Positions 1-7,737 of a stretch of 64,000 bases of DNA are shown in pieces. This stretch comes from Synergistales bacterium (lineage in GTDB: Bacteria; Synergistota; Synergistia; Synergistales; Aminithiophilaceae). Position 1 is the stretch's first letter, and each line of letters starts with the position of its first letter. Below the pieces are notes generated by a model. It did no database searches, was not told the origin of the DNA, and worked only from the letters and a program-made list of their open reading frames with translations. A program made the position numbers and the translations under genes. The stretch covers positions 1-64,000 of the forward strand of contig JAHDQY010000049.1 in the NCBI GenBank assembly GCA_018433595.1. Reading direction: 5' to 3'.

Positions 1-108
1 AGCGGCTGAAGCCTCCCTGTTGGTCATCCTCCCGCATGTCACCTCTTCAAGGACATGAAGCTTCCGCGCCTGCCTGATGGACAACCTGATGTCACCCTCG
101 TTCTTCAT
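1..108 (-). CDS. Transposase N-terminus (partial)
   Basis: An open frame starts at an ATG (106-108, minus strand) and runs off the left edge after 36 codons. It reads MKNEGDIRLS, then a basic stretch, then EEVTCGRMTNREASAA, which looks like the beginning of the helix-turn-helix domain of ISNCY-type transposases (GRMTNREA, normally followed by a LGLSxRQVRRL segment). Only this start is visible, so activity cannot be judged. A decayed copy with the start codon changed to ATA lies at 7738-7892. Confidence 0.55.
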   Translation of the reverse strand, partial: MKNEGDIRLSIRQARKLHVLEEVTCGRMTNREASAA

Positions 109-185
109 AGAGTCTATTTTCCACCGAGGGGGGTGACATTTTCCCTGTCCCCTTAAGGGATGACATTATCCCTGTCCGGCCACAG
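1..185 (-). mobile_element. Insertion sequence end (ISNCY/IS1202-like), cut by window edge
   Basis: The outer end appears to be near 185. It has two tandem copies of a TGACATTNTCCCTGTCC-like motif (133-150 and 161-177) next to the start of a transposase reading leftward. Positions 31-185 match 7738-7892 over 155 bp without gaps, which fixes the boundary near 185. The family is recognised from the transposase N-terminus and the terminal sequence only; the rest lies outside the window. Confidence 0.6.
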
Positions 186-201
186 AAGGCCGTCCGAGGT
201 G

Positions 202-230
202 TTGACAAGGCCGAGGAGCCTCGATATACT
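202..230 (+). promoter_or_regulatory. Sigma-70 type promoter of the tRNA-Val/Asp/Phe/Gly cluster
   Basis: TTGACA (202-207), a 17-nt spacer and TATACT (225-230) lie 35 nt before tRNA-Val. The IS end finishes 16 nt upstream of the -35 box. Confidence 0.8.
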
Positions 231-265
231 ACACCGTGCGCTCGCGGAAGAGCGCTGGGTGTGAA

Positions 266-340
266 GGGCGGATAGCTCAGCGGTAGAGCGCCTGCCTTAC
301 AAGCAGGTGGTCGTAGGTTCGATCCCTGCTCCGCCCACCA
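266..340 (+). tRNA. tRNA-Val (UAC)
   Basis: A complete cloverleaf with acceptor GGGCGGA/TCCGCCC, anticodon loop CTTACAA giving anticodon TAC (298-300), a GGTTCGATCC T arm and an encoded CCA. Confidence 0.97.
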
Positions 341-366
341 TAATCTTTGCGAATCATGTTTCGGTT

Positions 367-443
<77 letters not shown>

Positions 444-463
444 TAAATTATTGAGAGAAGAAC

Positions 464-539
464 GGCGAGATAGCTCAGTTGGTAGAGCAGGGGACTGAAA
501 ATCCCCGTGTCCCCAGTTCAATTCTGGGTCTCGCCACCA
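464..539 (+). tRNA. tRNA-Phe (GAA)
   Basis: Acceptor GGCGAGA/TCTCGCC, anticodon stem GGGGA/TCCCC with loop CTGAAAA (anticodon GAA), and an encoded CCA. Confidence 0.97.
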
Positions 540-555
540 TCTTAACTCTCATCGG

Positions 556-630
556 GCGGAAATAGCTCAGTGGTAGAGCACAACCTTGCCAAGGTTGGGG
601 TCGCGGGTTCGAATCCCGTTTTCCGCTCCA
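556..630 (+). tRNA. tRNA-Gly (GCC)
   Basis: Acceptor GCGGAAA/TTTCCGC, anticodon stem CAACC/GGTTG around loop TTGCCAA (anticodon GCC), and an encoded CCA. It is the last tRNA before the hairpin at 641-665. Confidence 0.97.
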
Positions 631-640
631 GATTTTCCAA

Positions 641-665
641 GGGCCCGGAGGTTTCCTCCGGGCCC
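641..665. terminator. Hairpin terminator between tRNA cluster and leftward operon
   Basis: A perfect 11-bp stem GGGCCCGGAGG/CCTCCGGGCCC with a TTT loop. It sits between the end of the rightward tRNA cluster and the end of the leftward operon, so it can serve both. The T tract is weak on both sides. Confidence 0.7.
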
Positions 666-750
666 TTGGTCTATTCGAGCTGCTGATGGGTGACGGATAA
701 CGGAGAAATCAAGATCTGTTTCCTTTTGCGGCTCTGCCGGGAACGAGGCC

Positions 751-1446
751 TTAAGCGTCTTTCGCAAGGGATCGCCTGATGTCTTCCATTTTGTCCTCCG
801 CGATGCCCCACACGGGACCGAATCTCTCGTCGGTCAGGGATTCGAAGACCACACGACTCGGGGCCAGCCTATCGAGGAGCTGTCGGATCTGTTCGACCGA
901 CTGGGGATCGTCGTTGACCCCCTTCATCAAGGTCACGTAGACGGTAAAGAGGCCTTGATACTTTTCCCGGAAGCGGACCATGTGCTCCGTATATTCCTCC
1001 AGAGTGCGTCCCTCCAGGGGGCGCTGCAGCTTGCGGAACCACTCCTCCGTCACGGCCTTGATTTCCCCCGAAACTTCGTCACACCGGCCGGCCAGCTCGG
1101 CATATCGGGGCTCTTCCAGAAGGTAGCCGTTGGTGTAGAGGCTGACTTCGAGGCCCTTCTTCCTGCCGAGGGCGATGATCTCATCCAGGCGGTCATTGGC
1201 GAAGGATTCTCCCATGGAGTTGATGAAGAGGACGTCCGGCCTCTCCTGGTCGATCCGTTTTGCCAGCTCCTCAAGAAAGGCCTCGGTCTCGTCGAACCGG
1301 TAGGAGATTTCCGTCTGGGTCCCCTTCTCCCTGATGGGGCAGAAGACGCACCGGAAGGTACAGTACTTTGCAGGGAGGACGTTGATCTCCATGACTTTTT
1401 TCCCGTCTTCCCGGTGGAACAGCTTCTTGACCTTCATCTGACTCAT
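751..1446 (-). CDS. Radical SAM protein of unknown substrate
   Basis: A 231-residue protein with the radical SAM cluster motif CTFRCVFC (C-x3-C-x2-C) in the N-terminal third, followed by a short TIM-barrel-like sequence with SLYTNGYLL, where family members typically have a beta-strand segment near the SAM site. The start ATG at 1444-1446 follows a GGGGGGG purine run; a longer in-frame start at 1494 would overlap the upstream permease and has no ribosome site. It is the last gene of the operon that begins at about 6207. No extra cysteine cluster is seen beyond the single [4Fe-4S] site, so a tRNA- or activase-type role is possible but not shown. The substrate is unknown. Confidence 0.8.
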   Translation of the reverse strand: MSQMKVKKLFHREDGKKVMEINVLPAKYCTFRCVFCPIREKGTQTEISYRFDETEAFLEELAKRIDQERPDVLFINSMGESFANDRLDEIIALGRKKGLEVSLYTNGYLLEEPRYAELAGRCDEVSGEIKAVTEEWFRKLQRPLEGRTLEEYTEHMVRFREKYQGLFTVYVTLMKGVNDDPQSVEQIRQLLDRLAPSRVVFESLTDERFGPVWGIAEDKMEDIRRSLAKDA

Positions 1447-1459
1447 TATTTCCCCCCCT

Positions 1460-2428
1460 TTATCCGTGCGGCCGCCACCGGGCCATTCCGGCATAGGCCG
1501 AGACCGAAAGGATGATCACCAGGCCGTGGATGAAGCGGGTCCAAAAGCCCACAAGCCCGGCGCTGACGATGCCCGCCTCGATGATGCCGATCAGGATGGC
1601 CCCGACAAAGGAGCCGTAGATCGTCCCCTGTCCCCCGTAGGCCGAGGTGCCCCCGACGAAGACGGCGGCGAAGACGAGGAGCATGTAGCCCTCCCCCTGA
1701 GTGGGCCACCAGTTGTTCAGCTCCAGCGTGGCCAGAAGACCGGCGAAGGCGGCGAGAAACCCCATAAGGGTGAAGGTGGTCATCCGGACCCGATCGACGG
1801 GGATGCCCATCATCTCGGCCGTCTTGCGGTTGTCGCCGACGAAGAGGATGGCGTCCCCGAAGGGGTGTCGGTTCAGGATCAGCCCCAGCACGATGGCTAC
1901 GGCTAGTCCCCAGAGGGCCTGGGCTGGAATCTCCCAGGGTCCGAAGCGGCCCACGAAGAGGCTGTGGAGCCAGTGGCCGCGGATCGAAGAGAGGGCGATG
2001 GCCAGACCGTCGGCCAGAAGGAGGATCAGTCCCCGCCAGAAGAACTGGGTGCCGATGGTGGCGATGATCGACGGAACGCCCACCTTGACGACGAGAAAGC
2101 CGTTGAAAAGCCCCATGGCTGCTCCTGAGGCGAGCGCCAGGGCCATGGCCGCCGCCGGCGGACAGCCTATCTTGGCATGGAGGAAGGCGAAGACGAAAGC
2201 CGCCGCAGCCGAGACGGAAGGAAAACTCAGGTCCATCTCGCCCAGGATGACAAGCAGGGTCATTCCCAGAGTGAGGATGAGCGTTACCGGGATGGTCGAC
2301 ATGAAGGAGCGATAGATCCTGGCGTTGGTGAAGGCCGTCGGTGCGGCCAGGGCGAAGATCCCCCAAAGGCCCGCCAGGGCCAGCGTCACGAGGGCTTGCC
2401 GCCGATATCGGATAAAGAAGCCGATCAT
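1460..2428 (-). CDS. Sugar-type ABC transporter permease (RbsC-like)
   Basis: A 322-residue, strongly hydrophobic protein of the branched-chain/ribose permease family (BPD_transp_2). It has about eight to ten membrane segments, the cytoplasmic loop with NRHPFGDAILFVGDNRKTAE typical of sugar permeases, and GGTSAYGGQGTIYGSFVGA near the C-terminus, also typical of RbsC relatives. The ATG at 2426-2428 overlaps the ATPase stop (ATGA). It would form the membrane channel with the ATPase at 2425-3180 and the binding protein at 3269-4252. The transported compound is unknown; the linkage to a double-cubane reductase makes a plain ribose importer less likely. Confidence 0.88.
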   Translation of the reverse strand: MIGFFIRYRRQALVTLALAGLWGIFALAAPTAFTNARIYRSFMSTIPVTLILTLGMTLLVILGEMDLSFPSVSAAAAFVFAFLHAKIGCPPAAAMALALASGAAMGLFNGFLVVKVGVPSIIATIGTQFFWRGLILLLADGLAIALSSIRGHWLHSLFVGRFGPWEIPAQALWGLAVAIVLGLILNRHPFGDAILFVGDNRKTAEMMGIPVDRVRMTTFTLMGFLAAFAGLLATLELNNWWPTQGEGYMLLVFAAVFVGGTSAYGGQGTIYGSFVGAILIGIIEAGIVSAGLVGFWTRFIHGLVIILSVSAYAGMARWRPHG

Positions 2429-3180
2429 CGTTTTCTCTCCCCGCCCAGCAGGAGCCTTGCGGCCAGCTCTTTCAGGCTGATTTCGCTCTTTTTTAGAATG
2501 GTCGCGATGCGCCCCCGCTCCATGAGGGCGAAACGGTCGGCGATGCGGTGGACGTGGTGCAGTTCGTGACTCACGAAGAGGCAACTGTGCCCTTCGCCGC
2601 GGAGACGCTCCACGAAGGAGAGGACCTTCCCGGCCTCTGTCACGCCCAGGGCCGTCGTCGGCTCGTCGAGAACGATGATGGCCGCGTCGAAATACATGGC
2701 CCGGGCGATGGCCAGCCCCTGCCGTTCGCCTCCGGAAAGGCCCGCCACACGGGCCTCGGGGTGGATCCCGACGCCGCGGAAGCCGAGGACGTCGGAAAGG
2801 AGCTTCATCGTCTCCTCTTTCTCCCGTCTGACGTTGATCAGGCCGAAGGCGTTTCTCAGATGGCGGCCGACGAAGACGTTGCGCCAGAGGGGCTGCTTCT
2901 CGCCGAGAGAGCGCTCCTGATAAACCGTCTCGACGCCCATCTTGCGGGCCCGGGCCACGTCGTAGCGCCTCCAGTCGACGAGCTTGCCGTCCAGGGTCAT
3001 CGTTCCCGAATCGGGAACGTGAAGGCCCGAGAGGATCTTGACCAGCGTCGATTTCCCGGCCCCGTTGTCGCCCAGCAGCGCGAGTACCTCTCCCTGTTCC
3101 AGATCGAGATCGATGCCGCTCAGGGCCTGGATGGGGCCGAAGGATTTCGTGATGCCTCTTAGGGTCACCGCCGGTTCCAT
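2425..3180 (-). CDS. ABC transporter ATPase, single domain
   Basis: A 251-residue nucleotide-binding subunit with Walker A GDNGAGKST (37-45), signature LSGGE (148-152), Walker B IIVLDEP (168-174) and the switch His in VSHEL (205). Unlike RbsA/XylG ATPases, which fuse two domains, this one has a single domain and must dimerise. RBS-like AGGAGGAGA precedes the ATG. Expression is probably lower than that of the binding protein because an intrinsic terminator (3204-3236) lies upstream. Confidence 0.92.
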   Translation of the reverse strand: MEPAVTLRGITKSFGPIQALSGIDLDLEQGEVLALLGDNGAGKSTLVKILSGLHVPDSGTMTLDGKLVDWRRYDVARARKMGVETVYQERSLGEKQPLWRNVFVGRHLRNAFGLINVRREKEETMKLLSDVLGFRGVGIHPEARVAGLSGGERQGLAIARAMYFDAAIIVLDEPTTALGVTEAGKVLSFVERLRGEGHSCLFVSHELHHVHRIADRFALMERGRIATILKKSEISLKELAARLLLGGERKR

Positions 3181-3203
3181 TCTCCTCCTCCTATGTGGAT
3201 CGC

Positions 3204-3236
3204 AAAAAAGGTGCGGGGGTTGCCCTCCCCCGCACC
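3204..3236 (-). terminator. Internal intrinsic terminator between binding protein and ATPase
   Basis: On the minus strand a 10-bp stem GGTGCGGGGG/CCCCCGCACC with a 7-nt loop is followed by TTTTTT (3204-3209). Read-through here would set a higher level of binding protein than of ATPase and permease. Confidence 0.85.
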
Positions 3237-3268
3237 GAGTATATTGCCTTTTTTAGGAGAAGGCAGCC

Positions 3269-4252
3269 TCAACGGATGCCCTCTTTCGCCAGCGGTGCAA
3301 CGGCGGCGATATTCTCTTCCGACACATAGCCGCCGCCGGTGTCGACGACGAGGCCGCCGAAGCCGTACTTGGCCGTCTGGACGACCTGAAGCACGCCGAA
3401 GTAGCCCATCAGGTAGGGCTGAGCCTCGGAGACGAGATTCAGGTAGCCGCTTTCGATGGAGGTCGCCGTGGCCGGGTTGAGGCTGAATCCTGTGGCATAG
3501 ATCTCGCCCGGTTTGAGGCCGGCGGCACGGAGGAAGTTCTCCATCTGGCCCGTCAGTCCGCCATGGTCGATGACGATGACCTTGCAGTCAGGATTGGCTG
3601 CCAGGTAGCCGGTGAGCACCGGGGCGCCAAGGGAGACGTCGCGGTTGATCTCGTCGGAGATCTCCAGATAATCCACCTTGAGGCCCGCCTCTTCGAAGAC
3701 CTCGAGAATGGCCCGGGCGCGACGGCCCCGGCTTTCGAGGCGCTTCAGTCCCCAGACGAAGGCCTTGTCGCCGGCCTTGAACTCCCTGCGGCGCAGAATC
3801 TCCCGGGCCAGATCCTCCCCCTGCTTCCAGCCGTCGGGGCCGATGTAGCCGAAGCCCCTCGCCTGATACTTGGCCTGGAGGCGAGGGAGCTCCGTATCAA
3901 CGGCGGTAACGATCATGCCCTTCGAAAAGGCCTCGTCGATGAGGGGCTCGAAGGCGTCGTCTCCGGGATGGCCCATAACGACAAAACCGGTCGGTTCCGT
4001 GGCCAGACCGTTCTTGAAATTCTCCAGCATCTTCTCGGCGTTCCAGTCGGAGTAGACGATGGTCAGCTCGACGCCGAGGTCGGCCGCAGCCTGCCTGGCG
4101 CCGTTCACGACGATCGTTGTGTAGGGTTCACCGACGGAGCCGCCCCCGTCGAACCACACCCTCATTCCCTTGCCGCTCGGTTCGGCCTCAGCGAAGGCCA
4201 TCGTCGCCGCCAAAACCAGAAAAGCTGTCGTCACCGCCAGTTTCTTCATCAT
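3269..4252 (-). CDS. Periplasmic sugar-binding-type solute-binding protein
   Basis: A 327-residue secreted protein: MMKKLAVTTAF and a hydrophobic core ending AFAEA form a signal peptide without a lipobox Cys. The mature part is a type I periplasmic binding protein (Peripla_BP_4, ribose/galactose group) with VVMGHPGDDAFEPLIDEA, VTAVDTELP and VIDHGGLTGQ at positions that line the ligand cleft in relatives. Start ATG 4250-4252 was preferred to the longer frame at 4327, which overlaps the upstream gene. It is followed by a terminator, as is usual for abundant binding proteins. Ligand unknown. Confidence 0.87.
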   Translation of the reverse strand: MMKKLAVTTAFLVLAATMAFAEAEPSGKGMRVWFDGGGSVGEPYTTIVVNGARQAAADLGVELTIVYSDWNAEKMLENFKNGLATEPTGFVVMGHPGDDAFEPLIDEAFSKGMIVTAVDTELPRLQAKYQARGFGYIGPDGWKQGEDLAREILRRREFKAGDKAFVWGLKRLESRGRRARAILEVFEEAGLKVDYLEISDEINRDVSLGAPVLTGYLAANPDCKVIVIDHGGLTGQMENFLRAAGLKPGEIYATGFSLNPATATSIESGYLNLVSEAQPYLMGYFGVLQVVQTAKYGFGGLVVDTGGGYVSEENIAAVAPLAKEGIR

Positions 4253-4310
4253 GAACTCTCTGCCTCTCTTCTTTATTAATATAGCAAGCGAATGCGTCGT
4301 CATGGCGAGC

Positions 4311-5444
4311 TCAGAACATCTCGACAAAAGCGCCCATGCGCGTGGCCAGCTGTTCTCTGTCGCCGGAGGAGTAATCGGTCTCGATGGAGAGGTAGCTCTT
4401 CCCCAGGGAATGGACGAGCTCGCGGACGGAATAGCCTTCGACGGCGTAGGTGTGGCAGGCCGTCAGGACGATCTCGACGACGCCGTCCACGTCGTATTCG
4501 CCGATAAGCCGCTTAAGGCCCTCCATCCGGTGCGGGTTGGGGCTCATCACGGAACAGCCGATGGCCAGGTATTTCTCGGCCAGAGCGTCCATGACGTCGA
4601 CTCCTTCCTCGACAGGCCTCAGAGATTCCTTCTGGCCGCTGCAATTCTCGAAGCATACCACGAGGGCACCGGTCTCTTCGAGGACTTCCAGCGTCTTCAT
4701 GACGCCGCCGATGGGGCACCCCGTGACGAGAATGCGTGGCCTGGCGGAAAGATCCCTTTCCGGTGTGGCTTGGCTCAGGGCCTCCGTTGTTGCCTCCAGC
4801 CAAGCGATGGCCTTTTCCTTGTCGAAACGGAACTGGATGTAGTCGGTGATTTCCTGGATCTCGCAGCCGGTCAGAGGAGGGTTCTTCCGACGGGACAGTT
4901 CCCAGAGGATTCTCAGGCTGCGGCGCTCCCTGTTGCGGAGAGCCATTGAGGTGCCCAAAGCCTCATCGGTGATGGCCCGGCCCGTCAAGTCCTCAAGACG
5001 CTGGCGGACACGGTTGAATTCGGACTTCATCAGCGCAAAATCTTCCGGTCTGTCCGGCCTCTGAGGAATCTGGACGAGATGGACTGGCTTGATCCGGTCC
5101 ATCAACTCGTACATCTTCTTCTTGCCGTCACAGGTGGTCTCGGCCACGATGAGGTCACAGAAATGGAAATAGGGACAAGTCCCTCTCAGGGCGTGACCGT
5201 AGCTGGACTTCACGAGGGGGCAGAGATTGCGGGGGAGATGCTCCTCGGCGGCGGGAATGGCCTCCTCGCTTTTGGCGCAGAGGCTCACGGCAATGGCTCC
5301 GGCGGCGTCGATGATCTCCCAGGGCATGTAGCCGCAGTAGGTGCCGATGATCGGGGTGCCCCTCTCGTGGGCTTCCTTGATCTCCAGAATGCCGTCGCGG
5401 TTGTGGCGGCGCACTTCATCGACGATCATCGCAATGGGGCCCAT
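4311..5444 (-). CDS. yjiM: Double-cubane cluster anaerobic reductase (YjiM/HgdB-like)
   Basis: A 377-residue member of the 2-hydroxyacyl-CoA dehydratase D-component family, closest in motif to the stand-alone double-cubane cluster proteins such as E. coli YjiM: GTYCGYMPWEIIDAAGAIAV, PRNLCPLVKSSYG, ETTCDGKKKMYE, TGCPIGG, ENCSGQKE, CHTYAVEGYSV and SIETDYSSGDREQL. The conserved cysteines match ligands of the cluster(s). It is paired, as in other genomes, with the ATP-dependent activase encoded immediately upstream. Such two-component systems drive low-potential reductions; the physiological substrate of this subfamily is unknown. Start at 5442-5444 lies 1 nt from the activase stop. Confidence 0.88.
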   Translation of the reverse strand: MGPIAMIVDEVRRHNRDGILEIKEAHERGTPIIGTYCGYMPWEIIDAAGAIAVSLCAKSEEAIPAAEEHLPRNLCPLVKSSYGHALRGTCPYFHFCDLIVAETTCDGKKKMYELMDRIKPVHLVQIPQRPDRPEDFALMKSEFNRVRQRLEDLTGRAITDEALGTSMALRNRERRSLRILWELSRRKNPPLTGCEIQEITDYIQFRFDKEKAIAWLEATTEALSQATPERDLSARPRILVTGCPIGGVMKTLEVLEETGALVVCFENCSGQKESLRPVEEGVDVMDALAEKYLAIGCSVMSPNPHRMEGLKRLIGEYDVDGVVEIVLTACHTYAVEGYSVRELVHSLGKSYLSIETDYSSGDREQLATRMGAFVEMF

Positions 5445-5445
5445 C

Positions 5446-6207
5446 TCAGAGGTCCTCCCAGGCGATGAGAGCGGCACCGAGAGCCCCTGCCAGGGGCGAC
5501 TTCTCATGGACGGTGACCTCCGTTTTCAGTTCACGGCCGATCAGAACTGCCAGGCTATCGATGCGCGAAAGCCCTCCCGAGAAAAAGAGCGGCTCCGCCA
5601 GGCCCGCTTTCGCCACCATCGCCGCCGCACGGGAGGCGATGGCCTGCAGGATACCGCGGAGCAGTGTCTCTTGAGGGACGCCCCGGGCGATATGGGTCAC
5701 CACCTCCGTCTCGGCGAAGACGGCACACATGCTCGTCAGGGGTTGAACCTCTCCGTCGGCAGCGAGGGTTTTCACCTCGTCAAGGCTGAAGTCAAGCCTC
5801 TGGGCCATCATCTGAAGGAAACGGCCCGTCCCGGCGGCGCAGCGGTCGTTCATGGTGAAATCGACGACGTTTCCCGACGGATCCAGGCGGATAACCTTGC
5901 TGTCCTGGCCTCCGATGTCGAGAACCGTTCGGGTCCTTCCGTCGAGGAAGCGGACTCCTTTGGCGTGGCAGGTGATCTCCGTCACCGTCCGATGGGCTCC
6001 GTCGACGGATTTGCGGCCGTAACCCGTGGCGACGAGAGGCGGAATGGAGGCCTCCCCCTTTCCCACAAGAGAGGAGAGGAGGGAGCGGGCCGTCTCCTTC
6101 ATGTCCCATCCCGTGGGAACGAGGGCGCTGGCGGCGATAGAGCCGTCGAAAAGGACTCCCTTTGCTCCCACGGAACCGATATCGATGCCGATGACCTTAG
6201 GAACTAT
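5446..6207 (-). CDS. yjiL: Acyl-CoA dehydratase-type activase (YjiL-like ASKHA ATPase)
   Basis: ATPase of the BadF/BadG/BcrA/BcrD family that passes electrons from its [4Fe-4S] cluster to the double-cubane protein. Visible motifs are the phosphate-1 loop IGIDIGSVGAKGV, DIGGQDSKVI, the cluster-binding regions NDRCAAGTGRF and TSMCAVFAETE, and FSGGL. The first canonical start (GTG, 6171) lies inside the phosphate-1 loop and would delete it. The reading frame is open upstream to 6213, with AAAGGAG at 6217-6223, but only ATA or other rare starts exist; 6207 (ATA, 9 nt after the ribosome site) is chosen here. A GTG at 6217 in another frame suggests a one-base frameshift as an alternative. Confidence 0.8.
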   Translation of the reverse strand: MVPKVIGIDIGSVGAKGVLFDGSIAASALVPTGWDMKETARSLLSSLVGKGEASIPPLVATGYGRKSVDGAHRTVTEITCHAKGVRFLDGRTRTVLDIGGQDSKVIRLDPSGNVVDFTMNDRCAAGTGRFLQMMAQRLDFSLDEVKTLAADGEVQPLTSMCAVFAETEVVTHIARGVPQETLLRGILQAIASRAAAMVAKAGLAEPLFFSGGLSRIDSLAVLIGRELKTEVTVHEKSPLAGALGAALIAWEDL

Positions 6208-6256
6208 AACTATTCACTCCTTTAATAATAAGAATAACTTCTAGTCATTATTGAGT

Positions 6257-6285
6257 AGAATAGCCCCCTTCGGAAAGGGTGTCAA
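6257..6285 (-). promoter_or_regulatory. Promoter of the double-cubane/ABC operon
   Basis: On the minus strand TTGACA (6280-6285), a 17-nt spacer and TATTCT (6257-6262). The transcript would start near 6250, about 40 nt before the activase frame. Confidence 0.8.
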
Positions 6286-6532
6286 TCGCCAGGGCTTGAC
6301 GAACCTGCGCCACGGTTCCAGGCCTGTAGGGGAATCAGGGCATTCACGGCAGGGAAGCCACTGAGTCGAGAAAGGCGACCGCCTCTTCAGACCTTTCCTG
6401 AAAGCCTTCACCCGTCTATAAAACGTTTCTTTCTCGATATCCGGATCCCTCAGTTGTTTGAGTGATGCTTTTGCTGCTGTTTTCAAATGATTTCAGGATA
6501 TCTGACTTGAACTTTCTCGAATGACAAGGTAG

Positions 6533-6781
6533 GGCGTAGTCGGATTTTCCTTTAACGATATTTGCCGAATCGAGAGAAAATCCATATATGTTTGTAAAAA
6601 AATTTGGAGCGTTTTCGATGTGAAAACGGACGCCCTGGTTCAGGCCAAGCGGAGCTTCGCGGTTGACACTTCAGGTACGGGCACTGGCGGCGGTAGCGGC
6701 GGTGGCGGCTGTCAGGCCGGTCCCGTCGTGCCCGGCCTGGGACTCCTGCTGCTGCCCCTGCTGATGCTGAGACGGAAGTAG
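6533..6781 (+). pseudogene. Remnant of a Synergist-CTERM surface protein
   Basis: The open frame after a stop at 6530 ends with a Gly/Ser-rich linker, GGGGCQAGPVV, a hydrophobic run GLGLLLLPLLML and the basic tail RRK. This Cys-Gly segment, transmembrane helix and basic end match the tripartite Synergist-CTERM sorting signal known from Synergistota. The body of the protein is missing: only about 80 codons are open, and the best start (GTG 6620) gives 53 residues. It is therefore probably the 3' end of a gene whose 5' part was deleted. It is useful as a taxonomic marker. Confidence 0.6.
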
Positions 6782-7073
6782 GAAGTGAAGAACGTCGAAA
6801 AGAGGGACGATTCAGAATCAGTTCCGGTGCTCTGGGCTCAAGGGAAATAGGGAAGAAGCCGTATCCTATCGGTTGTGATCTCGGTCGGTTCAACCGACGG
6901 GATCCGGGGTGATTGAGCCCGTCTTGTCCTCCATTTCAGAGCCGGAGCCCGGCGTCTCGACTTTTCTTGTTCCCTGCAACGCTCCCCAGAGCGGCGTATG
7001 ACCTGCTCCGTCCCGGGGGCGTTGCGTTTGCCTCGGCCTGAGTCTGTCGCTCTGTCTGAATCCGACAGGGAAG

Positions 7074-7101
7074 GGGTGACATTAGCCGTCTCCGGCCACA
7101 C
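7074..7101. repeat. IS-end-like element upstream of tRNA-Cys promoter
   Basis: The segment with GGGGTGACATTAGCCG and CTCCGGCCACA resembles the ends at 158-185 and 7865-7892. As at those two sites, a TTGAC -35 box starts 15-17 nt downstream. The stretch 6782-7073 before it shows nothing I can support. Confidence 0.4.
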
Positions 7102-7117
7102 ACTGTCGAAAATGGAC

Positions 7118-7146
7118 TTGACTCAGGGGGGATGGGCATCTAGAAT
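7118..7146 (+). promoter_or_regulatory. Promoter of tRNA-Cys and tRNA-Asn
   Basis: TTGACT (7118-7123), a 17-nt spacer and TAGAAT (7141-7146), 65 nt before tRNA-Cys. Confidence 0.75.
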
Positions 7147-7210
7147 AGGCCTCGCGGTGCGAAAAAGGCTGAGAATCTTTGAGAACATAGCCTTACTGGC
7201 AACAGAACAG

Positions 7211-7284
7211 GGCGGCATAGCCAAGTGGTAAGGCAGAGGACTGCAAATCCTTCATCCCCGGTTCGAATCCGGGTGCCGCCTCCA
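7211..7284 (+). tRNA. tRNA-Cys (GCA)
   Basis: Acceptor GGCGGCA/TGCCGCC, anticodon loop CTGCAAA (anticodon GCA), T loop GGTTCGAATCC and an encoded CCA. Confidence 0.97.
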
Positions 7285-7326
7285 ACGTTTCGGCGTCGTC
7301 AAAAAGAGTGGCAGTTTCTTTCGTAT

Positions 7327-7402
7327 TCCTCGGTAGCTCAATCGGCAGAGCGGGTGGCTGTTAACCACTAGGTTCGAGGTTCGAGTCCTCGCCGAGGAGC
7401 CA
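7327..7402 (+). tRNA. tRNA-Asn (GUU), integration target
   Basis: Acceptor TCCTCGG/CCGAGGA, anticodon loop CTGTTAA (anticodon GTT), and an encoded CCA at 7400-7402. Its 3' end GGAGCCAGAATT (7396-7407) recurs at 33532-33543 (one mismatch) and 35385-35396, which marks it as the attachment site of the elements that follow. Confidence 0.97.
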
Positions 7403-7565
7403 GAATTCAATCCGCTGATTTCAGCGGTTCCTGTTTAACGCAAGACCCCGTGGGGCGATCCCCTCGGGGTCTCGTCGTTTCTGTCGTGCCCACGCCGAGT
7501 TGCGCCCACCCGCACATTTACCCTGATTCTCCATTTCGAAGCCTGCAGCCGGGGGGGGCGGCTGC
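7403..7565 (+). repeat. Left-end repeat of island 1 (attL side)
   Basis: Matches 33539-33702 at roughly nine bases in ten, including a CCGCTGA/TCAGCGG palindrome (7412-7427) and the hairpin 7443-7472. After an interruption of about 90 nt (7566-7655), the match resumes at 7656-7682 against 33699-33725. 7566-7737 otherwise shows no gene. Confidence 0.85.
7443..7472 (+). terminator. Element-borne hairpin downstream of tRNA-Asn
   Basis: AGACCCCG-T-GGGG, loop CGAT, CCCC-T-CGGGGTCT: a 12-bp stem with a T-T mismatch. It probably replaces the native tRNA-Asn terminator that the insertion moved to 35403-35434. No long T tract follows. Confidence 0.65.
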
Positions 7566-7737
7566 AACCCTAGGGGTTACGGGCGCTCACCGAAAATGTC
7601 CTTCCCGAATTCTCCCGTTCTCTGTTTTTTCGCCCCGCCTTGTTTAACCGCCCGGCTGCATCCGGGCACCCGCTTTACACGACGCCTGAACCCAGCGCCA
7701 GGGCGATCCCCAGCAGAAGAAAGCCTGTCAGGTTCTG

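Noticed and set aside
567-767. A 66-codon frame on the minus strand with [15 protein letters not shown]
   Set aside because: It is the antisense of tRNA-Gly; this peptide is a well-known annotation artefact over tRNA genes.
6241-6486. An 81-codon frame on the minus strand
   Set aside because: It lies over the promoter of the double-cubane operon and has no recognisable motif.
7450-7647. Small frames in the left-end repeat
   Set aside because: They consist of the terminator hairpin and repeat sequence; the copy in island 2 has a different frame content.
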